A stretch of 64,000 nucleotides of DNA from positions 352,267-416,266 of the forward strand of contig NZ_JAGJEA010000005.1 of NCBI RefSeq assembly GCF_018100805.1, in the 5' to 3' direction. Position 1 is the stretch's first letter. Each line of letters begins with the position of its first letter. The notes below the pieces were generated by a model. It was not told the origin of the DNA. It saw only the letters and a list, made by a program, of their open reading frames with translations, and searched no databases. Below, one piece after another: positions 1-10,170 of this stretch. A program made the translations under genes and the position numbers. This DNA comes from Aquimarina sp. MMG016 (GTDB lineage: Bacteria > Bacteroidota > Bacteroidia > Flavobacteriales > Flavobacteriaceae).

Positions 1-1689
1 TTGGATGTAACTGCTAATGTATTACTTGAAACACTTGTTGCTAGCGGAAACGCTTTGGGAAATATTGATGTAAGTACAAATACTTACTTAGAAATTTTAT
101 TACTTAATACCTGTGGCCTTTCCAGTATAGATTTGTCTAACAACAAATTATTATCACTAGTAGGTCTATCTAATAACCAATTAACTACCCTGGATTTTAC
201 TGTAAATACAAGTTTAGAAGATCTATATGTAGACAATAATGAATTAGCTTTTTTAAACTTTAAAAATGGTGATAATACCAATATAAAAGCTTTTAATGCA
301 ACTAACAATTCAGAATTAGAATGCATTTTAGTCGATGATGCTACTTATAGTACAACTTACTGGACGAATATTGATGCACAAACCAGTTTTAGTGATACTT
401 ACTGTCGTTACACGACAATACCAGATGCAAATTTTGAAGCAGCTCTAGAAGCTTTAGGTTATGATGATATATCAGGTGACGGACAAGTGCCTACAGCTTT
501 AATAGAAACCGTAGGTTTTCTAAGTGTAAGTAATGCTAATATTGCCGACCTCACAGGAATTGAAGCTTTTGTAGCCTTAGGAGAACTGGTTTTAACTGGA
601 AATAATCTAACTGCGCTAGACCTTTCCAATAATACCTCATTAGGTCTCTTAAGTGCAGCAGATAATAACATTAGTACATTCAACTTAGGAACCAATACCA
701 ATTACGAAGCCATCGTATTGAGTAACAATAATCTTACAGCATTTGATGCCAGCAATCTTTCTGTATTATCGTCTTTACAATTAAACAATAATCCGATCAC
801 TGTATTAGACTTGAGTGCTAGTACGGCTCTACAGACATTTCAATGTTCAAATTGCGATTTGTCAAGTCTCAATGTTCAGAATGGGAACAACACAGATATG
901 GTAACCTTTGATATTTTAGGTAATCCGAACTTAACCTGTGTCATTGTAGATGATGCGGCGTACAGTACCACAAACTGGACTAATATTGATGTACAAACAA
1001 CTTTTAGTGAAACTTCTTGTATTACAGATTATGCAGTAGCTATAAAAGCGTATGTACAAGGCGCAGCTTTGAATCCGAATGAAGGCGAAGAAAGCTTACT
1101 GCGTGATGACTTACGTGTCGCCGGATTAATACCAACCACAAGTCCGTATACAGATGCGTTAACCTGTGATGCAACAGTATTTGATAGCACTGGAAATGAT
1201 GCTATTGTCGATTGGGTTTGGGTAGAATTGAGAGATCAAAATGATGTTACTGTAGTGATCGCAGGACAATCCGCCTTATTACAACGTGATGGAGATATCG
1301 TTGCAGTAGACGGAGTTTCTGATGTAGCATTTTCGATCGAAGCTGATGATTATTATGTCTTGATAACACATCGTAATCATTTGGGGATACGCTCGGCGAA
1401 TACGGTTTCATTATCTGCTACCACCGCGATCCTTGATCTTACAACAGATACTTCGCTCATTCTTGGAGGTACCAATGCAGTTACCGAGATCAGAAATGGC
1501 ACTTATGCTATGCTCGCCGGAGATGGAGATGCTAATGGGCAAATCCAGAATACAGATATCAATACAGTAATCACCTTACTTGGTGGATCCGGATATAGTG
1601 ATGCCGATATGGATATGAATGGTCAGGTACAAAATACAGATATTAATAACCTCATGAACCCCAATGTAGGAAAAGGAGAACAATTTTAA
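1..1689 (+). CDS. LRR surface protein with dockerin-like tail (5'-truncated)
   Basis: The left window edge cuts this gene, so the true start is missing. What is visible is the end of one LRR module, a second complete module beginning at residue ~140 with the N-cap IPDANFEAAL and closing with a Cys-containing cap (VDDAAYSTTNWTNID), and a ~220-residue tail from residue ~342. The tail ends with two EF-hand-like loops (DGDANGQIQNTD near residue 507, then DMDMNGQVQNTD) and the terminus NPNVGKGEQF. The loops follow the D-x-D-x-N-G-x-I-x3-D pattern of dockerin type I repeats. Such modules mediate surface protein-protein contacts in other bacteria; secretion and binding role are inferred. There is no type A T9SS tail. 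It is the first of three tandem paralogs, and its last ~650 bp are nearly identical to the next gene. Confidence 0.85.
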   Translation: MDVTANVLLETLVASGNALGNIDVSTNTYLEILLLNTCGLSSIDLSNNKLLSLVGLSNNQLTTLDFTVNTSLEDLYVDNNELAFLNFKNGDNTNIKAFNATNNSELECILVDDATYSTTYWTNIDAQTSFSDTYCRYTTIPDANFEAALEALGYDDISGDGQVPTALIETVGFLSVSNANIADLTGIEAFVALGELVLTGNNLTALDLSNNTSLGLLSAADNNISTFNLGTNTNYEAIVLSNNNLTAFDASNLSVLSSLQLNNNPITVLDLSASTALQTFQCSNCDLSSLNVQNGNNTDMVTFDILGNPNLTCVIVDDAAYSTTNWTNIDVQTTFSETSCITDYAVAIKAYVQGAALNPNEGEESLLRDDLRVAGLIPTTSPYTDALTCDATVFDSTGNDAIVDWVWVELRDQNDVTVVIAGQSALLQRDGDIVAVDGVSDVAFSIEADDYYVLITHRNHLGIRSANTVSLSATTAILDLTTDTSLILGGTNAVTEIRNGTYAMLAGDGDANGQIQNTDINTVITLLGGSGYSDADMDMNGQVQNTDINNLMNPNVGKGEQF

Positions 1690-1733
1690 TGATCCTATTG
1701 ATATAAACCACGATAGAGATATGAAGTCAAACG

Positions 1734-1791
1734 CCAATAAAACAAGCAGATACCGCCCTAGTACCCCCACGTGTACCCCTTGTTTTATTGG
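1734..1791. repeat. 13-bp perfect inverted repeat around the LRR gene 2 operator
   Basis: CCAATAAAACAAG (1734-1746) and CTTGTTTTATTGG (1779-1791) are exact reverse complements separated by 32 bp. The loop holds the two GTACCCC repeats of the promoter described next, and the right arm contains the candidate -33 TTG. It could be a terminator stem for the upstream LRR gene, but no T-run follows, so a regulatory hairpin or chance are alternatives. Confidence 0.5.
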
Positions 1792-1818
1792 TTAGTTAAA
1801 GAACAACGTATACTATTG
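1761..1818 (+). promoter_or_regulatory. Promoter with GTACCCC direct-repeat operator, LRR gene 2
   Basis: Two GTACCCC repeats start at 1761 and 1773 (12 bp apart). A TTG (1788-1790), a 20-bp spacer and TACTATTG (1811-1818) match the Bacteroidota TTG / TAnnTTTG promoter. The gap from the second repeat to the -7 element is 31 bp. The same arrangement precedes the next LRR gene and the di-heme peroxidase gene at 13220-14410. Confidence 0.6.
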
Positions 1819-1876
1819 CAGAAATATGTAGATCAACAACATTTTGTACAAAGACTTTGAAAAAACCCCTTAAGAA

Positions 1877-4507
1877 ATGAAAAATAAATACTTTTTACGA
1901 ATCCTGTTTTTTATTAGTATTACTACTAGCTATGCTCAGTATACCAGTATTCCTGATGCTAATTTTGAAGCGGCTTTAGACGCTTTGGGTTATGATGATA
2001 TTTCAGGTGATGGACAAGTGCCTACCAATAATATTAATACTATTATTACATTGGATATTTCTAGTCAAAATATCTCTGATTTAACAGGGATTGAAGGTTT
2101 TGTAGCTTTAGAAGAATTAATTGCTTATGAAAATATGTTCACAACAATTGATCTAAGTAATAATTCTGCTTTAGAAATATTAGATCTTTCAAATACACCA
2201 CTTACAGAACTTGATCTAAGTGCTTTAACGAATCTTAAAGAATTAACCCTTGTAAATACTGATCTTAATGCCTTAGATGTAACCACAAATATAGGTTTAA
2301 CATCATTTATCGCTACTTCCAATAACGTTGAGTATTATGATCTAAGGAATAATACGTTACTCGAAGTAGTAGTAATTTCTTCTAGTGCAACAAAATTCAT
2401 AAATATAAAAAATGGTAATAATGAAAATATAACGAATCATGCGATTTATGGAGATCCAGACCTGTGCGTTGCTGTAGATAATCTTACATATAGCCAAACA
2501 AATTGGGTAAATGCACAATCCACGGATATTTATACTGATGGATTTTGTAGGTATACTGCTATCCCGGATGCTAATTTTGAGGCAGCACTATCTGCCTATG
2601 ATGATATCGCTAATGATGGACAGGTACCGACAGAAAATATAGCCACGGTAACTACCTTAAACATTGCAAATAATAGTATTAACAGTTTAGATGGAATTGA
2701 AGACTTTACAGCCTTAGGAACTTTACGATGTACCAATAACTCCATTACAACTTTGGATCTTTCTGCCTTAACAAACCTTACGTTTTTGTGGTGTAATCAG
2801 AACCAATTGACGGCTTTAGATATATCTAACAATACAGCCTTAACCTTTGTGAATGCTAGCCAAAATACAATTAATAGTTTCAACGGTACGGGATTGAATC
2901 TCCTTGAAGTTTTATACTTGTGGTCGAATCAATTGTCCAGTATTGATGTAAGTGATATGACAGCATTGACCGAACTTGATATGTTTGGTAATTTGTTGAC
3001 AAGTTTAGATGTTTCAAATACTACAGGATTACAAGAAATAAATCTTAGAGGAAATAGTCTAACAACACTAGACCTATCAAATAATACGGCACTCATCGAA
3101 GTTGATGTAAGAAATAATGATGTGATGAGCTTGAATATAAAAAATGGCAACAATACCAATATCACAAGTTTTACGGCAACTTCAAATCCAAATCTAACCT
3201 GTATTTTAGTGGATGATGCCGCCTACAGTACTGCCAACTGGACAAGTATCGACGCTCAAACCAGTTTTAGTGATACCTATTGTCGTTATACGGCCATACC
3301 AGATGCTAATTTTGAAGCAGCTTTAGAAACTTTAGGTTATGATGATATTTCTGGTGACGGACAAGTGCCAACCGTACTTATTGAAAACGTGACAATCCTA
3401 ACCATACAATTTGCAAATATTAGCGATTTAACGGGTATAGAGGATTTTATAGCCATTGAAGACCTGATCATTTCATATAACGGATTTACTTCATTAGATG
3501 TCAGTAACAATCTTAACTTAACCTATCTAGAATGCGGGTATAGTAGTTTGAGTAGTTTAGATGTGAGCAACAATACCTTACTAGAAACCTTATGGGTAAA
3601 TACAACTCCAATAACATCTTTAGACCTAAGTCAAAATGTAAATCTAGTTGATCTGGTGGCGAGTAGTAATAATGCACTCACAAGTCTAAACATACAGAAC
3701 GGTAATAACACCAATATGACGCGATTTGATACAGATGGGTCAAATAATCTCACCTGCGTGTTAGTAGATGATGCGAGTTACAGTACGACCAATTGGACAG
3801 ACATAGGCGATAATACAAGTTTTAGTGAAACCAGTTGTACTACAGATTATGCACTAGCTATAAAAGCGTTTGTACAAGGCGCAGCCTTGAATCCAAATGA
3901 AGGCGAAGAAAGCTTACTGCGTGATGACTTACGTGTCGCTGGACTAATCCCAACCACAAGCCCATATACAGACGGCTTAACTTGTGATGCTTCGGTATTT
4001 ACTGCTACAGGTGCAGATGCTATTGTCGATTGGGTTTGGGTAGAATTGAGAGATCAAAATGATGCTACCATAGTCATTGCAGGACAATCCGCCTTATTAC
4101 AGCGTGATGGAGATATCGTTGCAGCAGACGGAGTTTCTGAGGTAGCATTTTCGATTGAAGCTGATGATTATTATGTTTTGATAACACATCGTAATCATTT
4201 GGGGATACGCTCAGCAAATACGGTTTCGTTATCTGCTACCACCGCGATCCTTGATCTTACCACAGATACTTCGCTCATTCTTGGAGGTACCAATGCAGTT
4301 ACCGAGATCAGAAATGGCACTTATGCTATGCTTGCCGGAGATGGAGATGCTAATGGGCAAATCCAGAATACAGATATCAATACAGTAATCACCTTACTTG
4401 GTGGATCCGGATATAGTGATGCCGATATGGATATGAATGGTCAGGTACAAAATACAGATATTAATAACCTCATGAACCCCAACGTAGGAAAAGGAGAACA
4501 ATTTTAG
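1877..4507 (+). CDS. LRR surface protein with dockerin-like tail, three LRR modules
   Basis: An 876-residue secreted protein. Residues 1-21 form a signal peptide ending SYAQ. Three LRR modules start at residues ~25, ~227 and ~472 with the cap IPDANFEAAL; each contains ~21-residue repeats of the L-x2-L-D-L-S-x-N-T-x-L type and closes with a short Cys-containing segment. A non-LRR tail from ~656 includes VDWVWVELRDQND and HRNHLGIRSAN and ends with a dockerin-like EF-hand pair (~821-870) and GKGEQF. The tail resembles the C-terminal region of flavobacterial 'hemagglutinin-type' surface proteins. The signal region matches the next gene almost base for base and the 3' ~650 bp match the previous gene, while the LRR middle differs. 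Likely role: cell-surface binding or adhesion; ligand unknown. Confidence 0.88.
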   Translation: MKNKYFLRILFFISITTSYAQYTSIPDANFEAALDALGYDDISGDGQVPTNNINTIITLDISSQNISDLTGIEGFVALEELIAYENMFTTIDLSNNSALEILDLSNTPLTELDLSALTNLKELTLVNTDLNALDVTTNIGLTSFIATSNNVEYYDLRNNTLLEVVVISSSATKFINIKNGNNENITNHAIYGDPDLCVAVDNLTYSQTNWVNAQSTDIYTDGFCRYTAIPDANFEAALSAYDDIANDGQVPTENIATVTTLNIANNSINSLDGIEDFTALGTLRCTNNSITTLDLSALTNLTFLWCNQNQLTALDISNNTALTFVNASQNTINSFNGTGLNLLEVLYLWSNQLSSIDVSDMTALTELDMFGNLLTSLDVSNTTGLQEINLRGNSLTTLDLSNNTALIEVDVRNNDVMSLNIKNGNNTNITSFTATSNPNLTCILVDDAAYSTANWTSIDAQTSFSDTYCRYTAIPDANFEAALETLGYDDISGDGQVPTVLIENVTILTIQFANISDLTGIEDFIAIEDLIISYNGFTSLDVSNNLNLTYLECGYSSLSSLDVSNNTLLETLWVNTTPITSLDLSQNVNLVDLVASSNNALTSLNIQNGNNTNMTRFDTDGSNNLTCVLVDDASYSTTNWTDIGDNTSFSETSCTTDYALAIKAFVQGAALNPNEGEESLLRDDLRVAGLIPTTSPYTDGLTCDASVFTATGADAIVDWVWVELRDQNDATIVIAGQSALLQRDGDIVAADGVSEVAFSIEADDYYVLITHRNHLGIRSANTVSLSATTAILDLTTDTSLILGGTNAVTEIRNGTYAMLAGDGDANGQIQNTDINTVITLLGGSGYSDADMDMNGQVQNTDINNLMNPNVGKGEQF

Positions 4508-4540
4508 TAAAACCATTGATAAAACAAAGAGATATAAAAT

Positions 4541-4597
4541 TGTCTCCCAATTGTCTCCTTTTTTTATTGATTAGTAAAACAACAATATATACTATTG
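4541..4597 (+). promoter_or_regulatory. Promoter with TGTCTCC direct-repeat operator, LRR gene 3
   Basis: TGTCTCC occurs at 4541-4547 and 4552-4558. TTG (4567-4569), a 20-bp spacer and TACTATTG (4590-4597) follow. The gap from the second repeat to the -7 element is 31 bp, the same as at 1761-1818, and the stretch around TTTTATTGATTAG is conserved between the two. This places transcription start upstream of the ATG at 4657 and argues against the longer reading frame that opens at 4516. Confidence 0.6.
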
Positions 4598-4656
4598 CAT
4601 TAGTATTGGCAGTAACTAATATGTTACAAAAAATACGTTATAAAAGCCCCTTAAAT

Positions 4657-7600
4657 ATGAATAAAAAATACTTTTTACGAATCCTGTTTTTTATTAGCAT
4701 TACTACTAGCTATGCTCAGTATACCAGTATTCCTGATGCTAATTTTGAAGCCGCATTGGTATCCTTAGATGATATACCTGAAGACGGAAGAATTCCAACA
4801 GGGAATATTAATAGCATAACTTCATTAAATGTTGCCAATAAAAACATTAGTAGTTTATCAGGTATCGAAGATTTTGATTCGTTAAAGCAATTAACGGCTA
4901 ACGGAAACTCATTAACTAGTATAGAGGTAAGTAATCTTACAGACTTAGAGGAGTTGATAGTATATGATAATCAGATTAGTTCAATTGATTTATCCAATAA
5001 TTTGAATTTAATTGAAATTGATGTATATAATAATCGATTATCAAGTTTAGATATCTCACAAAATACTTCAATCGTAAATGTTTTTGCCGATAGTAATTCA
5101 ATTACAAGTTTAGATGCAACAGAAAATACATTTTTAGAACGACTTGACGTTAGCAATAATAATTTGTCTTCATTAAATATTAAGAATGGGAATAACACTG
5201 GTATAAAAAGTTTTGGAGCTACTGGAAATGTAAATTTAAGTTGTATAGTTGTTGATGATATTTCTTATGCAGAATCAAACTTTACTAATATCGATAGTGG
5301 AGTGAGTTTCAAGATCACAAGTTGTGATCACATTTCTATTCCTGATGCCAATTTTGAAGCCGCCCTTAGTGCTTATGACGATATTGCTGCGGATGGTCAA
5401 GTTCCTATCGCAAATATTCAAAATTTAACTTCTTTAAATATAGCTAATAGCAATATCAGTAGTTTATCAGGAATTGAATATTTTACCTCATTAACCCAAT
5501 TAATAGCTAATGGTAATTTATTAACTACAGTTGATGTAAGCGATTTAACAGCGTTAGAAGAATTGATTTTGTTTGAAAATCAAATTATATCTATTGATTT
5601 GAGCAAAAATGTAAATCTAATCGAATTAGACTTTTTTGGAAATTCATTAGCCAGCATAGATCTTTCGCAAAATATAGCACTTCAAAAAGTATTTATTGAT
5701 AATAACGTATTAACAGCATTAGATCTTTCAAATAATCCTGCTTTAAAACGACTTGATGTCAAGAATAATAATTTATCGTCCTTAAATATTAAAAATGGAA
5801 ATAATACAAATATTACAGGATTTGGAGCTACAGGAAATACAAATTTAAAATGTATTTTGGTGGATGATGTATCGTTTGCTCAGGCAAACTTTACTGGTAT
5901 TGATGCTGGAGTGGTTTTCAATACAGTTAACTGTGATTATATAAGCATACCAGATTCAAATTTTGAGTCAGCCTTGTTCGATTTAGGTTATGATGATGTC
6001 TCGGGAGATGGCCAAGTACCAACTGATTTAATTAGCGGATTAACCTCGTTAAATCTAGTGAGTAAAAATATTGCAGATGCTACTGGAATCGAAGCATTCG
6101 TTGCTTTAGAAGAGTTAAATATTTACAGTAATAATTTAACAAGTATTGATATAAGTTCAAATACTCAACTCAAACATCTGAGATGTCAAAACAACCAAAT
6201 CACATCGTTAGATGTTACTTCGAATACATTGCTTGAAACCCTAATATGTGATCATAACCCATTGACAAGTTTAGAGGTGTCACAGAACACATTGTTGAAT
6301 AATATTAATGTTTCCAGCACTTCAATAAGAACAATTGATCTTTCTAATAATACAGCTTTAACTGTTTTAACTGCAGAGGATATGATATTGTTATCCCTGG
6401 ATGTAAGTAGCAATCCGTTGCTAGAAGAAGTATCGTTAATAAACGGGGATTTTATCAGTATTAATTTAAAGAACGGAGGGAATACCAATGTCGTGGACAT
6501 ATATCTTGATGGTAATACTAGCTTAAACTGCGTGTCTGTTGATGATGTTACGTATGCAACCACAAATTGGACGGATATTGACGATTCAAGTGTATTTACT
6601 ACTGATGCTTGTATAATTAATTACACTTTAATTCCGGATTCAGCTTTTGAAACGCGTTTATACGATTTAGGTTATGATGATATTAGCGGTGATGGTCAGG
6701 TTCCTACAGCATTAATCCAATCAGTTACAAACTTAGATTTAAGTAGCTCAGCAATATCAGATGTAACTGGTATTAAGTATTTTACATCTTTAGAAATTTT
6801 AAATGTTTCTTCAAATGCGATTATAAATTTAGATTTAAGTGGAAATACGGTAATTAAAGAAATCTACGCAGAGCCGTCAAATGCTGATACTATCAATGTA
6901 AGTAATATGACAGCTTTAGAAATAGTACACTGTAATAGTGCAAATTCTTTAACTACCTTAACACTTACAGGAGCTACAAGTTTAAAGGAATTAAGTATTT
7001 ATAATACAGTAAATCTTACCAGTTTAGATGTAAGTACCAATACAGCATTAGAAAAAATAACCAGTTATAGTAGTTCTTTAACAAACTTAAATACTACGGG
7101 GGCTATAAGTTTAAAAGAGTTACAACTCAATACATCACAAATCTCGAGTTTAGATTTGAGTACAAATACGGCTTTAGAAATAGTGAATGCAAATAGCTCT
7201 GCTTTATCTTCAATCAACATCAATGGAGCCACAGCACTTAAAGAGTTATATGTGTATCAAACACTAATTTCATCGCTAGATGTTTCAACAAATACGGCAT
7301 TAACTAAGTTGCATTGTTACGGTTCAGGAGGGTTAACTTCGTTGGATCTTTCAACCAATACTGCTTTAACAGATATACAATGTCAAAATACAGGCATTAC
7401 TAGTTTAGATGTTTCAACAAATGTAAATTTAGAAACGCTTTATTGCCAAAATAATGCATTAACAGATATCAACTTAAAAAATGGAAACAATACCATTCTT
7501 ACCGATTTAAATATCACAAATAATAGTGAATTGGCATGTGTTCTGGTTGATAATGTAGTTTATGCAAATACCAACTTTACGAATGTTGATAGCAATGTAA

Positions 7601-9096
7601 CGTTTACGGTAACAGATTGCGGATATACACAAATACCGGATGCAGAGTTTGAAGCTGCATTAGCTTTTCTTGATGATATTCTGGGTGATGGTCAAGTACC
7701 TTCAGCCGCTATTGGAGGTCTAGTAAACTTAAGCTTTAGGAATAATGAGCTAATATCAGATTTTACAGGGATAGAGGCTTTTGTGAGTTTAGAGCGTTTT
7801 AGTTATATAACATCTGGTACTATAACAAATTTAGATTTTTCTAATAATCGTAACCTTACAAGTGTAACTATAGCAAATAATAATATAACATCCATCAATC
7901 TCACCCAAAATACATTACTAGAAAATATAAGCCTCAGGGGGAATAATTTGTCCGAAATAGATCTTTCTCAAAATGTATTATTAACCGATTTAACATTAGA
8001 TAATAACGCTAACCTTACAGCAATAGATTTATCTAACAATACTACTTTAATTAATTTATCCGTTGGTAGTTGCTCATTATCTAGTGTAGATCTCTCAAAG
8101 AATCCCTTGTTAACTTATGTTTACATTGGAGAAAATGACTTAACGAGTATTGATGTAAGCAACAATTTGTTACTAAAAGACCTTTATATTTATGATAATC
8201 CAATTGAAGGGTATTTAGACCTTAGTAATTTAGAAGACCTTGTTGAGGTAGATTTTAGTAATTGTGAAGTAACTGCTATAAATCTTAAAAATGGGAATAA
8301 TGAAAACATCACTTATTTTGATGCTACCAACAATCTAAATTTAACCTGTATTCAAGTAGATGATGCTACCTACGCCACTACAAATTGGACTAATATTGAC
8401 AATACAACGAGTTTTAGTGAAGACTGTGGTTATGCAATAACAGTTGCTCCCAAAGTATTTTTACAAGGAGCAAAGACCAATCCAATTGCCGGAGAAGAAA
8501 ACTGGATGCGTGATGACTTAAGAACGTCAGATTTTATTCCGACGACTAGCCCATATACCGATGCACTTACCTGCGATGCCTCCGTGTTTTTGAGCACAGG
8601 TAGTGATGCTATCGTAGATTGGGTGTGGATAGAGTTGAGAGATAAAAATGATCCCACCATAATTATAGAAGGACGATCCGGATTACTGCAAAGAGATGGT
8701 GATGTTGTCGCGGTAGATGGTACATCGAGTCTTGAGTTTTCAGCCTCATCAGACGCCTACTATGTAATGATCACACACCGCAATCACCTTGGGATTCGTT
8801 CTGCCAGTACTGTTACATTATCATCCACAGGTACAACTATTGATTTTACAAACGATACATCGCTTATTGAAGGAGGAGCTAATGCGGTCGTTGACCTGGG
8901 AAGTAGTTCGTTTGCGATATTGGCAGGAGACTATGACGAGAATGGTCAGATCCAGAATTCTGATATTAATGCTGTAATTTCCTTCTTAGGTAATTCTGGA
9001 TATAGTAATGCAGATCTGGATATGAATGGTCAGATTCAGAATTCTGATATTAATAATATTTTAAATCCTAATGTAGGAAAAGGAGAACAATTTTAA
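4657..9096 (+). CDS. Giant LRR surface protein with dockerin-like tail, five LRR modules
   Basis: About 1479 residues from the ATG at 4657. That start is preferred over the in-frame ATG at 4516 because it gives the same signal peptide as the preceding paralog (YFLRILFFISITTSYAQ) and lies downstream of the promoter. Five LRR modules begin near nucleotides 4729, 5336, 5945, 6632 and 7635 with IPDANFEAAL or close variants. They differ in length (about 600 to 1000 bp), the fourth being the longest. The tail from residue ~1258 has the same layout as in the two upstream genes (VDWVWIELRD, HRNHLGIRSAS) and ends in two EF-hand-like loops (DYDENGQIQNSD and DLDMNGQIQNSD) and GKGEQF, but its DNA has diverged. 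Probably an exported binding protein; the partner may be the cohesin-like proteins encoded just downstream (inference). Confidence 0.88.
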   Translation: MNKKYFLRILFFISITTSYAQYTSIPDANFEAALVSLDDIPEDGRIPTGNINSITSLNVANKNISSLSGIEDFDSLKQLTANGNSLTSIEVSNLTDLEELIVYDNQISSIDLSNNLNLIEIDVYNNRLSSLDISQNTSIVNVFADSNSITSLDATENTFLERLDVSNNNLSSLNIKNGNNTGIKSFGATGNVNLSCIVVDDISYAESNFTNIDSGVSFKITSCDHISIPDANFEAALSAYDDIAADGQVPIANIQNLTSLNIANSNISSLSGIEYFTSLTQLIANGNLLTTVDVSDLTALEELILFENQIISIDLSKNVNLIELDFFGNSLASIDLSQNIALQKVFIDNNVLTALDLSNNPALKRLDVKNNNLSSLNIKNGNNTNITGFGATGNTNLKCILVDDVSFAQANFTGIDAGVVFNTVNCDYISIPDSNFESALFDLGYDDVSGDGQVPTDLISGLTSLNLVSKNIADATGIEAFVALEELNIYSNNLTSIDISSNTQLKHLRCQNNQITSLDVTSNTLLETLICDHNPLTSLEVSQNTLLNNINVSSTSIRTIDLSNNTALTVLTAEDMILLSLDVSSNPLLEEVSLINGDFISINLKNGGNTNVVDIYLDGNTSLNCVSVDDVTYATTNWTDIDDSSVFTTDACIINYTLIPDSAFETRLYDLGYDDISGDGQVPTALIQSVTNLDLSSSAISDVTGIKYFTSLEILNVSSNAIINLDLSGNTVIKEIYAEPSNADTINVSNMTALEIVHCNSANSLTTLTLTGATSLKELSIYNTVNLTSLDVSTNTALEKITSYSSSLTNLNTTGAISLKELQLNTSQISSLDLSTNTALEIVNANSSALSSININGATALKELYVYQTLISSLDVSTNTALTKLHCYGSGGLTSLDLSTNTALTDIQCQNTGITSLDVSTNVNLETLYCQNNALTDINLKNGNNTILTDLNITNNSELACVLVDNVVYANTNFTNVDSNVTFTVTDCGYTQIPDAEFEAALAFLDDILGDGQVPSAAIGGLVNLSFRNNELISDFTGIEAFVSLERFSYITSGTITNLDFSNNRNLTSVTIANNNITSINLTQNTLLENISLRGNNLSEIDLSQNVLLTDLTLDNNANLTAIDLSNNTTLINLSVGSCSLSSVDLSKNPLLTYVYIGENDLTSIDVSNNLLLKDLYIYDNPIEGYLDLSNLEDLVEVDFSNCEVTAINLKNGNNENITYFDATNNLNLTCIQVDDATYATTNWTNIDNTTSFSEDCGYAITVAPKVFLQGAKTNPIAGEENWMRDDLRTSDFIPTTSPYTDALTCDASVFLSTGSDAIVDWVWIELRDKNDPTIIIEGRSGLLQRDGDVVAVDGTSSLEFSASSDAYYVMITHRNHLGIRSASTVTLSSTGTTIDFTNDTSLIEGGANAVVDLGSSSFAILAGDYDENGQIQNSDINAVISFLGNSGYSNADLDMNGQIQNSDINNILNPNVGKGEQF

Positions 9097-9116
9097 AAAA
9101 CAAATACCCCTTACTT

Positions 9117-10016
9117 ATGAAAAATATGAAATTTATGTACAATACGAACCGGAACACCTTAAGGCTTTTGATTTGCCTATTGTTTATGAGTATGACGATC
9201 CAGGCTCAGGAAATCCATTTTACCTTTGCCAATGTCCAAAAAACCATTGAAAATGGAAATTACTATTATGAAGCCGATGTGATGATTGAAGCTTCAGAGG
9301 ATTTCAAATTGGGATCAGGTCAGGTGTATCTAACCTATAATCCAGAGGCATTTGGTGAAGATGTTTCAAAAAATAATAGTATCCAATATGAGTATGAATC
9401 TGGCTATATTTTAGGCGAGAACTATACATTACCAGCCTACAAAAGTTTTATGCAGAATGACAATACCGCGAATCGCGTATCTTTTGCTTTTCAACAAGGT
9501 GTAAGTGCAGAATCTATGACTAAAGAGAATGTAACCACTATTGCTAAACCTTTGTTTCATATCAAATTAAAATATGCAGATGCTACCCAAGATCCAATGA
9601 TTGCTTTTGAAGAAGGAGAAGTTTTTCAAGATCAGTTTTTTACTGCTTGTGGTAGTATGCTCAAAAGTGGAGTCAAAGCTGGATTCCCTGATTGTGCCAA
9701 CTTACCAGGTAAACAATTAGTAAATGACACCTACGATTCTAGCGGAGCCTCTTTACAAGTCTTAAATGTAGAAGATCAAAATCCAGATACCATCAGCTTA
9801 TATCCAAATCCTGTTAAAGATTATTTTAGAATTCAAGGATTAGGAAATATTACTACTGATATTCGTATTACCGATATCAATGGGAAACTGGTAAAAAACC
9901 TTTCAGGTCATTCATTAGACAACACTATAAACATATCGCAATTGCAAACAGGTGTATATTTCATTCAAATAGGTAGTCAAAACTCCCAAAAAAGCTACAA
10001 ACTAATCAAGGAATAG
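9117..10016 (+). CDS. T9SS-sorted protein with cohesin-like domain
   Basis: A 299-residue protein starting 20 bp after the last LRR gene, so probably co-transcribed. A signal peptide (to ~31, ending IQAQ) is followed by a single beta-rich domain (~32-200) with YEADVMIEASEDFKLGSGQ, a 'VYLTYNPEAFG' strand and a conserved end DQFFTACG. This layout resembles cohesin/CBM-like sandwiches, in which a 'GS..f.l.Ydp..f' strand pair is typical. A type A T9SS tail (YPNPVKDYF ... GVYFIQI ... KLIKE) occupies ~223-299 and predicts export and covalent surface attachment. The N-terminal domain is shared with the next gene. Its location after three proteins with dockerin-like tails suggests a cohesin-dockerin pairing; fold assignment is tentative, the T9SS tail is secure. 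Confidence 0.8.
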   Translation: MKNMKFMYNTNRNTLRLLICLLFMSMTIQAQEIHFTFANVQKTIENGNYYYEADVMIEASEDFKLGSGQVYLTYNPEAFGEDVSKNNSIQYEYESGYILGENYTLPAYKSFMQNDNTANRVSFAFQQGVSAESMTKENVTTIAKPLFHIKLKYADATQDPMIAFEEGEVFQDQFFTACGSMLKSGVKAGFPDCANLPGKQLVNDTYDSSGASLQVLNVEDQNPDTISLYPNPVKDYFRIQGLGNITTDIRITDINGKLVKNLSGHSLDNTINISQLQTGVYFIQIGSQNSQKSYKLIKE

Positions 10017-10170
10017 CAGAAATATAAGAAACAAATAACAGGCAAAGTAGCATTCTTTTAAGTAGCTCCAAGAGACACCTCATAATAGAGCTAACAGGGA
10101 TTCCCTTGCCTAAAACGTAAGAGAAAATAAAATCAGAAACACCTCAATAAACCTAATAAAAAGTAAATTC

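Noticed and set aside
4516..4656. Longer start (ATG 4516) for the third LRR gene
   Set aside because: It would place the promoter elements inside the coding region and bury the signal peptide 47 residues from the N-terminus; ATG 4657 matches the paralog.
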